Shown one piece after another: positions 46,294-54,966 of a stretch of DNA of 64,000 nucleotides. Both the position numbers and the translations under genes were made by a program. Each line of letters begins with the position of its first letter. Position 1 is the stretch's first letter. The stretch is from contig CAZCUX010000010.1 in assembly GCA_964502005.1 (NCBI GenBank), forward strand, positions 168,472-232,471, given 5' to 3'. The notes below the pieces were generated by a model. It had not been told where the DNA came from. It saw only the letters and a program-made list of their open reading frames with translations, and did not search any database. The DNA is from CAJWOS01 sp964502005 (GTDB lineage: Bacteria; Myxococcota_A; UBA796; UBA2385).

Positions 46294-47208
46294 CTACGAC
46301 TGCGGCAACTTCCCGGCCTCCTCCCAATGCTGCCGCGCGATTCGCGCCGTTTTGTGTTGCCCATCCTCCCGCCAACCGGGCGGTCCGAGTGTGACACCCA
46401 ACGCGCCGCGGAGTGTCTGCACCGACCGCATGTCCGACCACCACGCGCGATACTCCGCGAAGGCGATGCGAAGCGGATTGTCACTGCCCACGGGAACGGT
46501 CACACCGTAGTCCACCACCTCCTTCTCTGGCTCGAATGTCCCAAACAGACGGTCCCAGATAATGAAGATTCCACCATAGTTTCGGTCCATATATTGGGGG
46601 TTTCGCCCGTGGTGAACCCGATGAAACGACGGCGTATTGAACACCCAACCAAACCACCCCATGTCCCCAATGAGTTCGGTATGCAGCCAATATTGATACA
46701 GCAGATTCAGCGCCATCTGGGTAAGAATCATCTCTACTGGAAAACCCAGAAGTGGCAAAAAGCCCCAAAAAATCGGGTGGAAGAAGTTCTCAAACCATGA
46801 CTGACGCAAGGCCGTCGAGAGGTTGTAATGCGAGGAGCTATGGTGATTGTGATGCCCACACCACATCAACCGGACTTCGTGTCCGAATCGATGACTCCAA
46901 TACATTGCAAAATCGTCCAACAATATCAACGCAAGCCAACTCCAAATGCCTGGCTGAATGTCAAGCCATCGAAAGGAGTAGAGCCATGTCAAAATAGCTA
47001 CAAATCCGATATTTACAACCGCGTTGACAGCGACGGAACCGATTCCCATCCCCAGGCTTCCAAACGAGTCCGAAAGCGTATATCCGCGGAACGGATTGGG
47101 TTGACCCAATACGGCGCGCACCCCCTTTTCACGCCATAACCAGGCCGCCTCGACGGCCATGGTAAAGCCAAACCACGGAAATGCCAACAGTAGGATAGGC
47201 TCCATCAT
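46294..47208 (-). CDS. Fatty acid hydroxylase / sterol desaturase family di-iron membrane enzyme
   Basis: 304 aa, four to five membrane helices. The eight-His di-iron signature is complete: HRFGHE, HHNHHSS and HRVHHGRN, with DDFAMYWSHRFGHEVRLMWC between helices. The overall pattern fits the sterol desaturase / alkylglycerol monooxygenase superfamily, which hydroxylates or desaturates lipids using O2. ATG at 47208 follows GGAGGGACG and overlaps the stop of the upstream TetR gene, so the two are translationally coupled and the regulator probably controls this enzyme. Confidence 0.9.
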   Translation of the reverse strand: MMEPILLLAFPWFGFTMAVEAAWLWREKGVRAVLGQPNPFRGYTLSDSFGSLGMGIGSVAVNAVVNIGFVAILTWLYSFRWLDIQPGIWSWLALILLDDFAMYWSHRFGHEVRLMWCGHHNHHSSSHYNLSTALRQSWFENFFHPIFWGFLPLLGFPVEMILTQMALNLLYQYWLHTELIGDMGWFGWVFNTPSFHRVHHGRNPQYMDRNYGGIFIIWDRLFGTFEPEKEVVDYGVTVPVGSDNPLRIAFAEYRAWWSDMRSVQTLRGALGVTLGPPGWREDGQHKTARIARQHWEEAGKLPQS

Positions 47209-47828
47209 CGTCCCTCCAATGCAACCGGCTCTCCCAACTCACGTCGCACCAGCGCTTCCATAAATGCCAATTCCACGGGAATGCCGCCCGTTGCGAGGTC
47301 TGGGACCACCGCAGCGGCCACGGCTGCACCTTGCAACATCGAGAGCAGCCCGCTGACGAGCGCGTCAAAGTCTTCACGCTGCGCCGCTTCCGGAAATATT
47401 TGACGCGCGAGCTGCCGCTCCCGCGCCGCATGGGCAGCGACCACAGGTGCCAAGGCTTCCGCGAGAGAAGGGTCTGTGCGCGCCGCCAAAAACAACTCAA
47501 AGACACCCGTCAGACGTGGATCTCGGTAGATGCTCCACAACGCATGAAGGCCGGGGCGCAACCGCCCCCCTTTGGGCGCAGGCCCCGCAAGCGCTGCGAC
47601 AAATTGCACCAAGAGGTCGTCGAGCACGCGCTCGGTCGCGGCCGCCAAGAGCGCATCCTTGGTCGGAAAGTACCGAAACAAGGCACCCTGGGACACCCCC
47701 GCCGCGCGCGCGACGGCCGCAGTACGCGTGCCAGCAAGCCCCTCACCTGCCAAAAGGCCGACCGCTGCATCCACAACGGCGCTTCGCGTCGCGATGGCTC
47801 TCGCTTGGCGAGGGAGGCGTTCGGTCAT
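47205..47828 (-). CDS. TetR/AcrR-family transcriptional regulator
   Basis: 207 aa. N-terminal helix-turn-helix (residues about 12-60: AVVDAAVGLLAGEGLAGTRT, AAVARAAGVSQGALFRYFPT, then KDALLAAA) and a variable C-terminal ligand-binding region. It is cistronic with the fatty-acid hydroxylase gene (ATGA overlap). A perfect palindrome about 90 bp upstream is the obvious candidate operator, implying autorepression relieved by a lipid-like ligand (inference). Confidence 0.92.
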   Translation of the reverse strand: MTERLPRQARAIATRSAVVDAAVGLLAGEGLAGTRTAAVARAAGVSQGALFRYFPTKDALLAAATERVLDDLLVQFVAALAGPAPKGGRLRPGLHALWSIYRDPRLTGVFELFLAARTDPSLAEALAPVVAAHAARERQLARQIFPEAAQREDFDALVSGLLSMLQGAAVAAAVVPDLATGGIPVELAFMEALVRRELGEPVALEGR

Positions 47829-47918
47829 GCGATGAAAACCTCCCGTTCTACGGGACCTTGTTGGCCAGCCGCGTTCCGCAGCTCACAATCGACGCACATC
47901 AACACGAGGCGTCACAAA

Positions 47919-47938
47919 AAAAGTGAGCGCTCACTTTT
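47919..47938. promoter_or_regulatory. Perfect 20-bp palindrome, candidate TetR operator
   Basis: AAAAGTGAGC joined to its exact mirror GCTCACTTTT, with centre between 47928 and 47929. Length and symmetry fit a TetR-dimer operator, and it lies between the TetR start (47828) and the divergently oriented plus-strand genes, 91-110 bp upstream of TetR. Confidence 0.75.
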
Positions 47939-47980
47939 ATTTCACGGCGCAGCGCCATCCGCAAGGGAAACCGCCAAACC

Positions 47981-48163
47981 TTGGCTACAAATTCCGCTTG
48001 TTGCGTCATTTGCTCCGGCGAGCTGCGCCGCGTCCGCTGCCAAATCTGCGCCGAAGAGGACGGACGACACACCTTCTTGGGCGGGCGTATTCCAAGTGCG
48101 CACCGCCTGATGCCGAGCGCCGCCGATGCACAGCATATGGGAAGGATGGTGAACAAATTCTAA
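47981..48163 (+). CDS. Possible small zinc-ribbon protein
   Basis: 60 aa from a TTG start. It carries Cys8-x2-Cys11 (CVIC) and Cys20-x2-Cys23 (CQIC) separated by SGELRRVR, a normal zinc-ribbon spacing, followed by AEEDGRHTFLGG. No ribosome binding site is evident, and the rest of the protein is nondescript. Located 40 bp past the TetR operator and 170 bp before the BY-kinase. Confidence 0.35.
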   Translation: MATNSACCVICSGELRRVRCQICAEEDGRHTFLGGRIPSAHRLMPSAADAQHMGRMVNKF

Positions 48164-48334
48164 GGTGGTTATTCGAATCATTCGCGGACTCTGCGCGCAA
48201 AGGTGGACAGCCATGGGCGGCAAAAGTCGACAGAGCGAACACACCGGTCCGATAGATCGGTATCATAGACCGAAGAAAGGTTCGCGCCGTATCCAAACAG
48301 GCGGACCTCACTCTTCTGTACGGGAAAAAACCAA
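48164..48334 (+). promoter_or_regulatory. Leader / promoter region of the BY-kinase gene
   Basis: Holds the dyad CCGATAGATCGG (48249-48260, 5-bp arms) abutting TATCAT (48261-48266), a fair -10 element. A TCGACA at 48227-48232 is too far away to be its -35, so any promoter here is incomplete by consensus. Confidence 0.3.
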
Positions 48335-50398
48335 GTGACCACCCAAACTCCCTCGCAGCCCTCGGTATTGGACGGCGCGCGGATGCAACGCGCATTGCTC
48401 GACCAATGGAAGCTGGTCGTCACGTTTGTGACCGTCGGTGTAGGCGTCGTTGCGCTGGGAACGCTGCTCGCTCGTCCTTGGTACACAGCCGTGACTGTGC
48501 TCCAGATTATGCCAACGGTCAACGCGTCCGTCAATCCCGCAGAAGCCAAGTCGAGCTCCGCGTCGGAGGTCATCCAAACCGAAATCCGAATCCTGCAAAG
48601 TGAGGATGTGCAAGAAGCAGTGGCCGACCGGTACCGAAGCCTCGGCTACACCGACCTCCCTGCCGGCTCGGAGGGGATAGCGCATCTCAATACATTGGTT
48701 TCCGTGGCCGCGCAGCCCCAAACGCAACTTGTGGAAGTTCGTGTCAAACATACAGAGGCCAATGCTGCGGCAACACTCGCGAACCTCATGGCCGAGGTAT
48801 ACCGCGAAAAACACCTCGCATTTCGTCTGGAGTCTGCACAAGAAGCACAAGGTTGGCTCGACAAGCAGATTGAGGAAGCGCAACGACGCCTCGTCGCCAC
48901 AACGGATGCGTTGAATCGCATTCAAGAGCAAAGCGGAAGCCTGCCCACCGAGGGTGCGCAAGAGGAGGCCGCGGTGCGCCTCAACACTCTGCAAACCGCC
49001 CTCGCCACCGCCACAACGACCCGTCTTACGGCGAGCATTCGTCTCGAAGAACACGAAAAATTGTTTGAGGAAGGCCGCACCACAGTGCTGGCAGGTATGT
49101 ACGAAGACCCTACATTGCGTGCAGTATTGGACAAGCAAGCATTGGCCCATGCCAACGTTGCACAACGCAAGGCGCGGTATGGCTCCGCCCACCGCGACAC
49201 ACAGCGCGCGGAGACCGAGCTGCGCGAAATCAATGTATTGGTCGCCATTGAGGTGGAGCGTTTGCTCCAAGCCGAACAAGCGCAATACGAGGAATTAGAG
49301 CGCCTCGAAGTGGAGCTCGGCGCCGAGGTTGACTACGAAAAGGAGCAGCTTCAGGAGCGCGAGCAACTACGGCGCCAGTCTACCGTTTTGATGGCCGAAG
49401 AATCCCAAGCCCGCGAGCAGCTGGCCGCACTCCAACGCCGACGCTCCGAGGTCGACCTTGCGACCCGAACGCAGGCCAGCGACGTTCGGATTGTTGACCC
49501 TGCACACGTTCCTACCAAACCGAGTCGCCCGAACGCCGGGTGGACCATCCTCCTTGCATTGTGTGTCAGCGCGTTGGGCGGCATGGCTGTTGCATTGGTC
49601 AGATACCAACACAAGGACAAGGTGTTGGGAATTCGAGACGTGGAACGAATAACTGGTCTTCCCGTCATTGGAACCATTCCGAGCCTTCCTCCCAACACCG
49701 AGGAAAGCGCGCGACGCCTGTATCCGGTATCCCACCCAGACACGCTTTCCGCCGAGGCCTATCGCTCATTGCGCACAATGTTGCATGTGCGCGCGTTCCA
49801 CAATGGTAGCTTGGTCCTCATGGTCACAAGTGGCGCTGCAGGAGAAGGCAAAACATCCGTGGCAGTCGGTTTGGGCGCATCGTTTGCCCGAATGGGCCTC
49901 CAGACTCTCATTATCGACGCAGACACACGCCAACCCCGTCTCCACCAAGTGTTTGGAGGAGAGCAAGACCAAGGCTTGTGCGACACGCTGCGCGACCAAA
50001 AAGACCCCGTGTTTCTCGCCCGTCCCACGCCTGTACCGTTGTTGTCCTACATGGCAGCGGGCAACACAGCCGACGGTGCCGCCGAGCTGCTGCACTCCCC
50101 CCTGTTTCGGGAAATGATTGTTCGTCTGGAGCAGCTATTTCCCGTCATCATCATCGACACCGCCCCCGTAGGACTGGTCGCTGACCCCTTGTCGTTCTTG
50201 TCGATGGTTGACGCCGTATTGCTTGTGGTTCGTCGAAACCACGCGCCCAGCCGCCTTGCATTGGACGCATTGGGCCAACTGAGCGGCGCACGCGCACGCG
50301 TTGTCGGCGCTGTGCTCAACGATGTGCCGACCCACGCCGACCCACCCTCGTTCTATGGGGGATACGTCAATACTTCGGCGCCACGGCAGACCGGTTGA
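48335..50398 (+). CDS. Wzz-like chain-length / BY-type tyrosine kinase fusion
   Basis: 687 aa; GTG start. Residues 1-45 hold an N-terminal membrane helix (VVTFVTVGVGVVALGTLLAR), then a periplasmic Wzz-type region (about 50-400) with long coiled coils (ESAQEAQGWLDKQIEEAQRR, EQLQEREQLRRQ), a second helix near 410 (WTILLALCVSALGGMAVALV) and a cytoplasmic BY-kinase: Walker A GAAGEGKT (Gly500-Thr507), Walker A-prime IIDADTRQP (Asp528 and Asp530), Walker B IIIDTAPVGLVADP. The C-terminal Tyr cluster is weak (SFYGGYVNT). Such fusions control polysaccharide chain length and export. No wza, wzx or wzy genes are adjacent. Confidence 0.88.
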   Translation: MTTQTPSQPSVLDGARMQRALLDQWKLVVTFVTVGVGVVALGTLLARPWYTAVTVLQIMPTVNASVNPAEAKSSSASEVIQTEIRILQSEDVQEAVADRYRSLGYTDLPAGSEGIAHLNTLVSVAAQPQTQLVEVRVKHTEANAAATLANLMAEVYREKHLAFRLESAQEAQGWLDKQIEEAQRRLVATTDALNRIQEQSGSLPTEGAQEEAAVRLNTLQTALATATTTRLTASIRLEEHEKLFEEGRTTVLAGMYEDPTLRAVLDKQALAHANVAQRKARYGSAHRDTQRAETELREINVLVAIEVERLLQAEQAQYEELERLEVELGAEVDYEKEQLQEREQLRRQSTVLMAEESQAREQLAALQRRRSEVDLATRTQASDVRIVDPAHVPTKPSRPNAGWTILLALCVSALGGMAVALVRYQHKDKVLGIRDVERITGLPVIGTIPSLPPNTEESARRLYPVSHPDTLSAEAYRSLRTMLHVRAFHNGSLVLMVTSGAAGEGKTSVAVGLGASFARMGLQTLIIDADTRQPRLHQVFGGEQDQGLCDTLRDQKDPVFLARPTPVPLLSYMAAGNTADGAAELLHSPLFREMIVRLEQLFPVIIIDTAPVGLVADPLSFLSMVDAVLLVVRRNHAPSRLALDALGQLSGARARVVGAVLNDVPTHADPPSFYGGYVNTSAPRQTG

Positions 50399-50413
50399 GG
50401 CGCTGGCCCGGAA

Positions 50414-51145
50414 CTATCCTTCTGCCTCCGCTGCCGCTGTTTCGGGCGCCGCCTCGTGCTGTCCGGTTCGCTCCAGATAGAGGTGCGCGTATCCGGTAAA
50501 CAACACAAAAAGGGCAAAGTTGAGCGCGGCGTGGTGCAGCGGAATCAGCGCCAAGGAGAAGCCTGCAAGCTGAAGGTCCACCACAGCGGCGACAACGCTG
50601 TACATTATCCAAGGCGCAGCCATCAACACAATGGTTCGTTGGTATCCCTCGGACAAGCGACGACTGCGGCGAAGGGGCGCCTTCGACGACTCAAATACGG
50701 CAACAGCGTCTACCATTGCAAAGCGGGACCAATACAAGATACCCGGCAACAAAAATGCCTGCATTCCCACCAGGATGGCCAACCAAGCAAGGGCGTGGGG
50801 CTTGAGCATTCGGCCATAGCGGCTGACCGCAAAATTGAAGCCCATATAGGCGGTACCCGGCTTACCACGGGTGGACCGAAACGCCGCAAAGGCGGTCGCA
50901 GCCTGGAACAATGGCATCAAGAACAGAGTTACCAGGAGTTGAATTCCAGCGTCGGCAAAGGCCATGTACGCAAGACCCGTGACTTGGTCACCCTTCGCGG
51001 CGGCCACAAACCAAGCCTCTTGCCCGCACATTGTCGCTGTGATCGCGCCAGACGCCGAACCAACCAAAAGGCTCATGGCCAAGGCCAGACCGAAGTGCGA
51101 GAGGGTCGATGAAACACCGAGCCGAAGCAAGCGAAGAGCACGCAC
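50414..51145 (-). CDS. Polytopic membrane protein of unknown function
   Basis: 243 aa, about six transmembrane helices (LALAMSLLVGSASGAITATM, LAYMAFADAGIQLLVTLFLM, ALAWLAILVGMQAFLLPGIL, ILYWSRFAMVDAVAVFE, IVLMAAPWIMYSVVAAVVDL, LIPLHHAALNFALFVLFTGY). The stretch YWSRFAMVDAVAVFESSKAP, then LRRSRRLSEGYQ recalls the loop of glycerophosphoryl-diester phosphodiesterase-type / DUF975-like membrane proteins, but this is not secure. GTG start; ends Glu/Ala-rich. Confidence 0.7.
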   Translation of the reverse strand: MRALRLLRLGVSSTLSHFGLALAMSLLVGSASGAITATMCGQEAWFVAAAKGDQVTGLAYMAFADAGIQLLVTLFLMPLFQAATAFAAFRSTRGKPGTAYMGFNFAVSRYGRMLKPHALAWLAILVGMQAFLLPGILYWSRFAMVDAVAVFESSKAPLRRSRRLSEGYQRTIVLMAAPWIMYSVVAAVVDLQLAGFSLALIPLHHAALNFALFVLFTGYAHLYLERTGQHEAAPETAAAEAEG

Positions 51146-51299
51146 GATACGGATCCTGGTTCAGAATACGAAGTTGGAAACGGCAACGGACCACCGCGCC
51201 GACGCGATGGGCGCCTAACCCGACAACACCTTGTTGTGACCCAGCGCGCGAACGCCCGACAGAGGATAGGCGGTCCTCCGCCGTACTCCCGAGGCCTGC

Positions 51300-52439
51300 G
51301 TGACGCAATCGCCGCCCAACTCCGACGCCCCTCCATCGCACCCACCATCGACGGAAGGCTCGCCCGAATCGCTCACCATTGACACGTCGATGCAGCGCCT
51401 GCTGGGTGAACGACCGCTCACACTCGGCGAAGTGGACGCGATTCGACTGATCCTCAAAGGGAACTCGGTCATCGATTGGAATCGCGCGCACTTCGGGGAT
51501 TATGCCGCCGTAGACCGCTTCTTGCGCCTACACCTGCTCGACGTCGAGCGCGCCGATGATCTCCGCAGGCTCCGATTTGTGCATAGCGAAGCCGTCAACT
51601 ATCTCGAAGAACACCTCGGGCTCAGCTTTCCCGGCGACCTACGCGAGCCCGCTGATGTGCGCGATATCTTCGTGCTGGCGAGCCAAACGGGTGGCTTTCG
51701 TCGCCGCCAAATCCTTGCATGCGCCATTCTCAAGCTCATGCACGTCATCAACCACATGGAATCCGCCGAGCTCCGCTTTCAAACGCCGCTCTCGGAAGCC
51801 CGGATTCTCGACCTCGCCGAGCGCAGGATTGTGGCCGGTGCAGACCGTATGCGCGCGGAGGGATTTCCTATTGTCGCGTTCTACGGCTCACGAAAGACGC
51901 GAAACAGCATCATCACGAAGCTCATCGCCAAGAAAGAGAACACTGCGGCCACCATCTTCGACAAGCTGCGCTTTCGTATCGTCACCGAAGAACACCACCA
52001 AATCCTGCCGGCGATTGCGTGGCTCACCAATCACCTGTTCCCGTTCAACTACGTTATTCCAGGCCAAAGCCACAATAACCTCGTTCACTTGGCCCAAGTG
52101 CTTCAACAGCCCGACTACCACGACATTCGCAACAATGTGCAGGGCATGGGGGACGCCGTCGACCTCATCCCTGAAGAAAACCCGTTCTCTGGCGGGTCGT
52201 ACCGAATGATCAACTTTATCGTCGACTTTCCGGTGCGCGTGGATGGAGAAGCACCCATCCGGTACGGGGCCATGCTCGGACGTACGGTATTCGCCATGGT
52301 CGAGTTCCAAGTCATCGACCGGGAAACCGCGCGTCTCAATGAGGAAGGCGAAAACGCGCACAAGTTCTACAAGGACCGCCAACGGTCCATTGTCGCGAAG
52401 CGCCTCAAGAAAGGCGGGCGCTCACCGCGAACGTCGTAA
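51300..52439 (+). CDS. RelA/SpoT-like nucleotidyltransferase-fold protein (TIGR04552-type)
   Basis: 379 aa, soluble. GTG at 51300 follows GAGG; ATG at 51390 is an alternative. It matches my recollection of a myxobacterial family (TIGR04552) of unknown role. Parts resemble the synthetase domain of (p)ppGpp enzymes: FYGSRKTRNSIITKLIAKKE (Arg/Lys-rich catalytic helix), ATIFDKLRFRIVTEEHHQI (the D-x-x-G/R-x-R strand), VIPGQSHNNLVHLAQVL and FSGGSYRMINFIVDFPVRVD. If active it would transfer a nucleotide or pyrophosphate; the catalytic Glu is not certain by eye. Confidence 0.7.
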   Translation: MTQSPPNSDAPPSHPPSTEGSPESLTIDTSMQRLLGERPLTLGEVDAIRLILKGNSVIDWNRAHFGDYAAVDRFLRLHLLDVERADDLRRLRFVHSEAVNYLEEHLGLSFPGDLREPADVRDIFVLASQTGGFRRRQILACAILKLMHVINHMESAELRFQTPLSEARILDLAERRIVAGADRMRAEGFPIVAFYGSRKTRNSIITKLIAKKENTAATIFDKLRFRIVTEEHHQILPAIAWLTNHLFPFNYVIPGQSHNNLVHLAQVLQQPDYHDIRNNVQGMGDAVDLIPEENPFSGGSYRMINFIVDFPVRVDGEAPIRYGAMLGRTVFAMVEFQVIDRETARLNEEGENAHKFYKDRQRSIVAKRLKKGGRSPRTS

Positions 52440-52523
52440 CAGGGCAAAAAATGCATCATCGTGCTCTATGACGACAGCATGAACGAATGAAGGAGACGCG
52501 AGACCGGTCCGGGCCAGACCGCT

Positions 52524-52545
52524 ACGGGACAAGGGGACGTCCCGT
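52524..52545. repeat. 7-bp inverted repeat between convergent genes
   Basis: ACGGGAC, eight bases, GTCCCGT. It lies in the 226-bp gap between the RelA-like gene and the matrixin gene. No T-run follows on either side, so it is not a clear terminator. The rest of the gap holds nothing recognised. Confidence 0.4.
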
Positions 52546-52665
52546 GGGGAGTTCAGGCTCGAGCAGGAAGGGTCCCGTCCCAGTGCCCGATCTCACGTCT
52601 CCAGGATTCGTTTCACATTTCAGCCAGGTGGTTGCCACGCCACGAGACTTTGTTTCACCCTCTAA

Positions 52666-53373
52666 CTACGGACGCGCGCGGCGCCTCCTGAGACCAATTG
52701 CACCCGCCAAGCCAAAAAGTCCGACAAACGAGATTGGCTGGGCATTCCCGGTGGCGCAGGCCCATTCCGGCTGCATTTCAATTCCTGTATAGAGGTAGCG
52801 AAGACCATCCACGTCGTCTTGAGCAAGATCCTGCTTTTTGGTGTCACCCACCTGGCTGTCGGCGTACATCGTCGCCTCGAACACTTCGGAATGCCCCATA
52901 CCAACGACATGTCCGAACTCGTGGGTCAGCGCATTCGCAAGGTCGTGGCTTTGCTCGTCGGGCTTGAGCGTCCAGTCGAACTGCTCGTTGATGGCCATGT
53001 CGAACGCGATGATTTCCCCGCCATCAACAGACCAAGTGAACGTCAGCGCGAGGAAGCCAGAGTCCCAGTCAGATGGCCAGTTTTCCTCGAAATAGACCAC
53101 ATTGGCTTGGTCCTGGTAGTCTGCCGTACCAAGGTCAGCTTGCCCGCCATAGTCAAAACCCAGCGGGAGGTCCATTTCGCCGGTCCACTGCTCTGCAGCG
53201 GTGCGAACGACGTTCACCACGGCATCTTCGTCAAGCCCAAGCGTATTGCTCGGATTCACGACGAAGGAAACCGGAAAGGTCATCCATCGCAAGGGGTCGC
53301 CAGCCGAGCTGGTCTTGACCGACCAAGCGTGCGCTGGCGAACTCAGCGCGATGAGAAGCAGTGCCGTGACCAT
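52666..53373 (-). CDS. Secreted matrixin-type (M10-like) metalloprotease with MYXO-CTERM-like tail
   Basis: 235 aa; ATG at 53373 follows GGAGG. Signal peptide MVTALLLIALSSPAHA. The catalytic zinc motif is HEFGHVVGMGH (His151, His155 and His161), followed by the family Met-turn-like ATMYAD. Upstream beta strands are typical of astacin/matrixin folds (FPVSFVVNPSNTLGLDEDAV). The C-terminal tail has Cys206, a hydrophobic helix and RRRRARP, similar to the M36 protease tail, so both are probably surface-anchored or sorted in the same way. Confidence 0.85.
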   Translation of the reverse strand: MVTALLLIALSSPAHAWSVKTSSAGDPLRWMTFPVSFVVNPSNTLGLDEDAVVNVVRTAAEQWTGEMDLPLGFDYGGQADLGTADYQDQANVVYFEENWPSDWDSGFLALTFTWSVDGGEIIAFDMAINEQFDWTLKPDEQSHDLANALTHEFGHVVGMGHSEVFEATMYADSQVGDTKKQDLAQDDVDGLRYLYTGIEMQPEWACATGNAQPISFVGLFGLAGAIGLRRRRARP

Positions 53374-53710
53374 GAAACCTCCGGACTCACACCAGGAAAG
53401 TCGGAATCGGTGCCCCAAAACCTGACACTTGATCTTCGAAATCCCAGAACAATTCCAACCATCAACCACAGAGACGATTGCTCTCGTCGGTAGTTTCAGG
53501 GGCCGAAACAAATCCCGTAAGGCCCATTTTCGTGGCCCCACGCGCCGTTTCGAGCCTCGCCCCCGCTGGTGATACGGATGTTGTTGGAGTACGGGAAAAT
53601 TGGGTGCGGATGCCCGTGGTGCCCGCGCACGTCCACAAAAACATCCCTGCATCGGGGCGCCTCGCCGGCCCCCACGAAGCCCACCTGTGTTTCGAATGCA
53701 GATGGCGGGA
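53374..53710. other. Intergenic region upstream of the matrixin
   Basis: 337 bp without a convincing gene. Minus-strand open frames here have no ribosome binding site and no recognisable motif. It should contain the matrixin promoter and the end of the hslO transcript. Confidence 0.4.
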
Positions 53711-54589
53711 TCAGTTGGTTGTGCCAGCAGCCTCGGCGAGCGAAATCAGCTCCGTCAACGCGACCGCTTCAACCACATACGCAACATTACAGAAGTGGCA
53801 CGAAACCTCCGCCTTGCCGTCCTCGTGAAGAATGTGCGTGAGCTCCTTTGCCCCCAATTGCAGCAACACCGCTTCGATACGTTCTTGACTACAATCACAA
53901 CGCCAAGTGGCCACACGATTTTCGAGCAGCTCGATGTCTTTCCCCGCGATTTTGCCGAACGCCAGCTCGACCAACAGGTCGTCAACGTTGCTCGCTGCCA
54001 CCGACGCAAATGTCTGGTTGAACGCTTCAGGCGTGAGCCAAGGCAACGAATCGTGGGTCGGCAAGCGCTCCACCAGGAGCCCGCCTGCAAAGACAATCGC
54101 GCCATCGTCGTCTTGCTTGACACCAATTCGTAGAATGCCGTCAACCTGCTCTGAATCGCGCAGATGGGACGACAAGCAAGCCTCAATACTACGACCATCG
54201 AGCGGCGTGATTCCTCGGTAAATCTCCGTCTTCACGTCGGCGCGAATGGCATGCAAGAGGCCATCGACGCCCGCCATCCGCACAACACGGCTCGGAGAGA
54301 ATCGCGCGCGAATCCCGCCTTGGGCGTCTGCATCGGCCATAAACGCGAAACGCGGCTTGCTGGCTTGAATCTGCACTGTGATTCTCTCACGACCTTTCAC
54401 CCATGCGCTCATCAGAAGCGTCGCAATCATCGCCTCTGTGCACAGTCGCGCGGCCTCGGCATCTAAGCCATGGAGCTGTCGCGAGAGCTCCCCCAGTTGG
54501 GCGACCTCGGCAGCAAGAAAACGAGCCGCCCGGTCTGCAACAAAACCTCGATGAACACTACCTTTTCGACCTACACCAACATTGCTCAT
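53711..54589 (-). CDS. hslO: Redox-regulated chaperone Hsp33
   Basis: 292-aa holdase activated by oxidation. The N-terminal core (FVADRAARFLAAEVAQLGEL, AMIATLLMSAWVKGRERITV, AGGLLVERLPTHDSLPWLTP) and C-terminal zinc switch are both complete: RCDC (C-x-C) and CHFC (C-x2-C) with SQERIEAVLLQLGAKELTHI between. When the four Cys release zinc under oxidation the linker unfolds and binds clients. ATG at 54589 with AAGGAT upstream; it overlaps the stop of the ArsC-like gene (ATGA). Last gene of a three-gene coupled unit. Confidence 0.95.
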   Translation of the reverse strand: MSNVGVGRKGSVHRGFVADRAARFLAAEVAQLGELSRQLHGLDAEAARLCTEAMIATLLMSAWVKGRERITVQIQASKPRFAFMADADAQGGIRARFSPSRVVRMAGVDGLLHAIRADVKTEIYRGITPLDGRSIEACLSSHLRDSEQVDGILRIGVKQDDDGAIVFAGGLLVERLPTHDSLPWLTPEAFNQTFASVAASNVDDLLVELAFGKIAGKDIELLENRVATWRCDCSQERIEAVLLQLGAKELTHILHEDGKAEVSCHFCNVAYVVEAVALTELISLAEAAGTTN

Positions 54590-54966
54590 GGTACATCCTT
54601 CGAGAGTTCCTGCATCCACTGATCTTCGCGCAAACCCACGAATACCACATCCCCGTCATCGCGGGAAATACGCAGCAACGGCCGTTTCACGAGCATGCCA
54701 TCTGCTGCGAGCGCAAGCAGGGCATCCTCCTCGGAAATGGTGGAAATGCGGTCTTTCCAGCCGCCCTCCCGGTAAGACTGCCCCGAAGTGTTGAAAAACT
54801 TTCGAAGTGGCAACCCAGAGGCCTGCCACAGCGCACGAAGTGTCTGCACGTCCGGGGGCGACTCTTTGAGGTCGACCAACTCCGGCACGCCATACGAAGC
54901 CTCCACCAACTTTCGCGCGCGACGACAGGTACTACAACCCGAATATTGAAAGAGCGTAAGCCTCAT
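54586..54966 (-). CDS. ArsC/Spx-family thioredoxin-fold protein
   Basis: 126 aa. MRLTLFQYSGCSTCRRARKL carries the redox motif Cys11-x2-Cys14. LVDLKESPPDVQTLRALWQ and RPLLRISRDDGDVVFVGLRE are typical of YffB/Spx-like arsenate-reductase homologues. True arsenate reductases usually have a single N-terminal Cys and three Arg; here the CxxC pattern points to an Spx/YffB-type protein. Its start overlaps the stop of the zinc-ribbon gene and its stop overlaps hslO, so the three are translated as a block. Confidence 0.85.
   Translation of the reverse strand: MRLTLFQYSGCSTCRRARKLVEASYGVPELVDLKESPPDVQTLRALWQASGLPLRKFFNTSGQSYREGGWKDRISTISEEDALLALAADGMLVKRPLLRISRDDGDVVFVGLREDQWMQELSKDVP

Noticed and set aside
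53496..53684. 62-aa minus-strand frame upstream of the matrixin (Gly/His/Pro/Asn-rich)
   Set aside because: No ribosome binding site, no signal, and no family resemblance; adjacent frames look equally coding.
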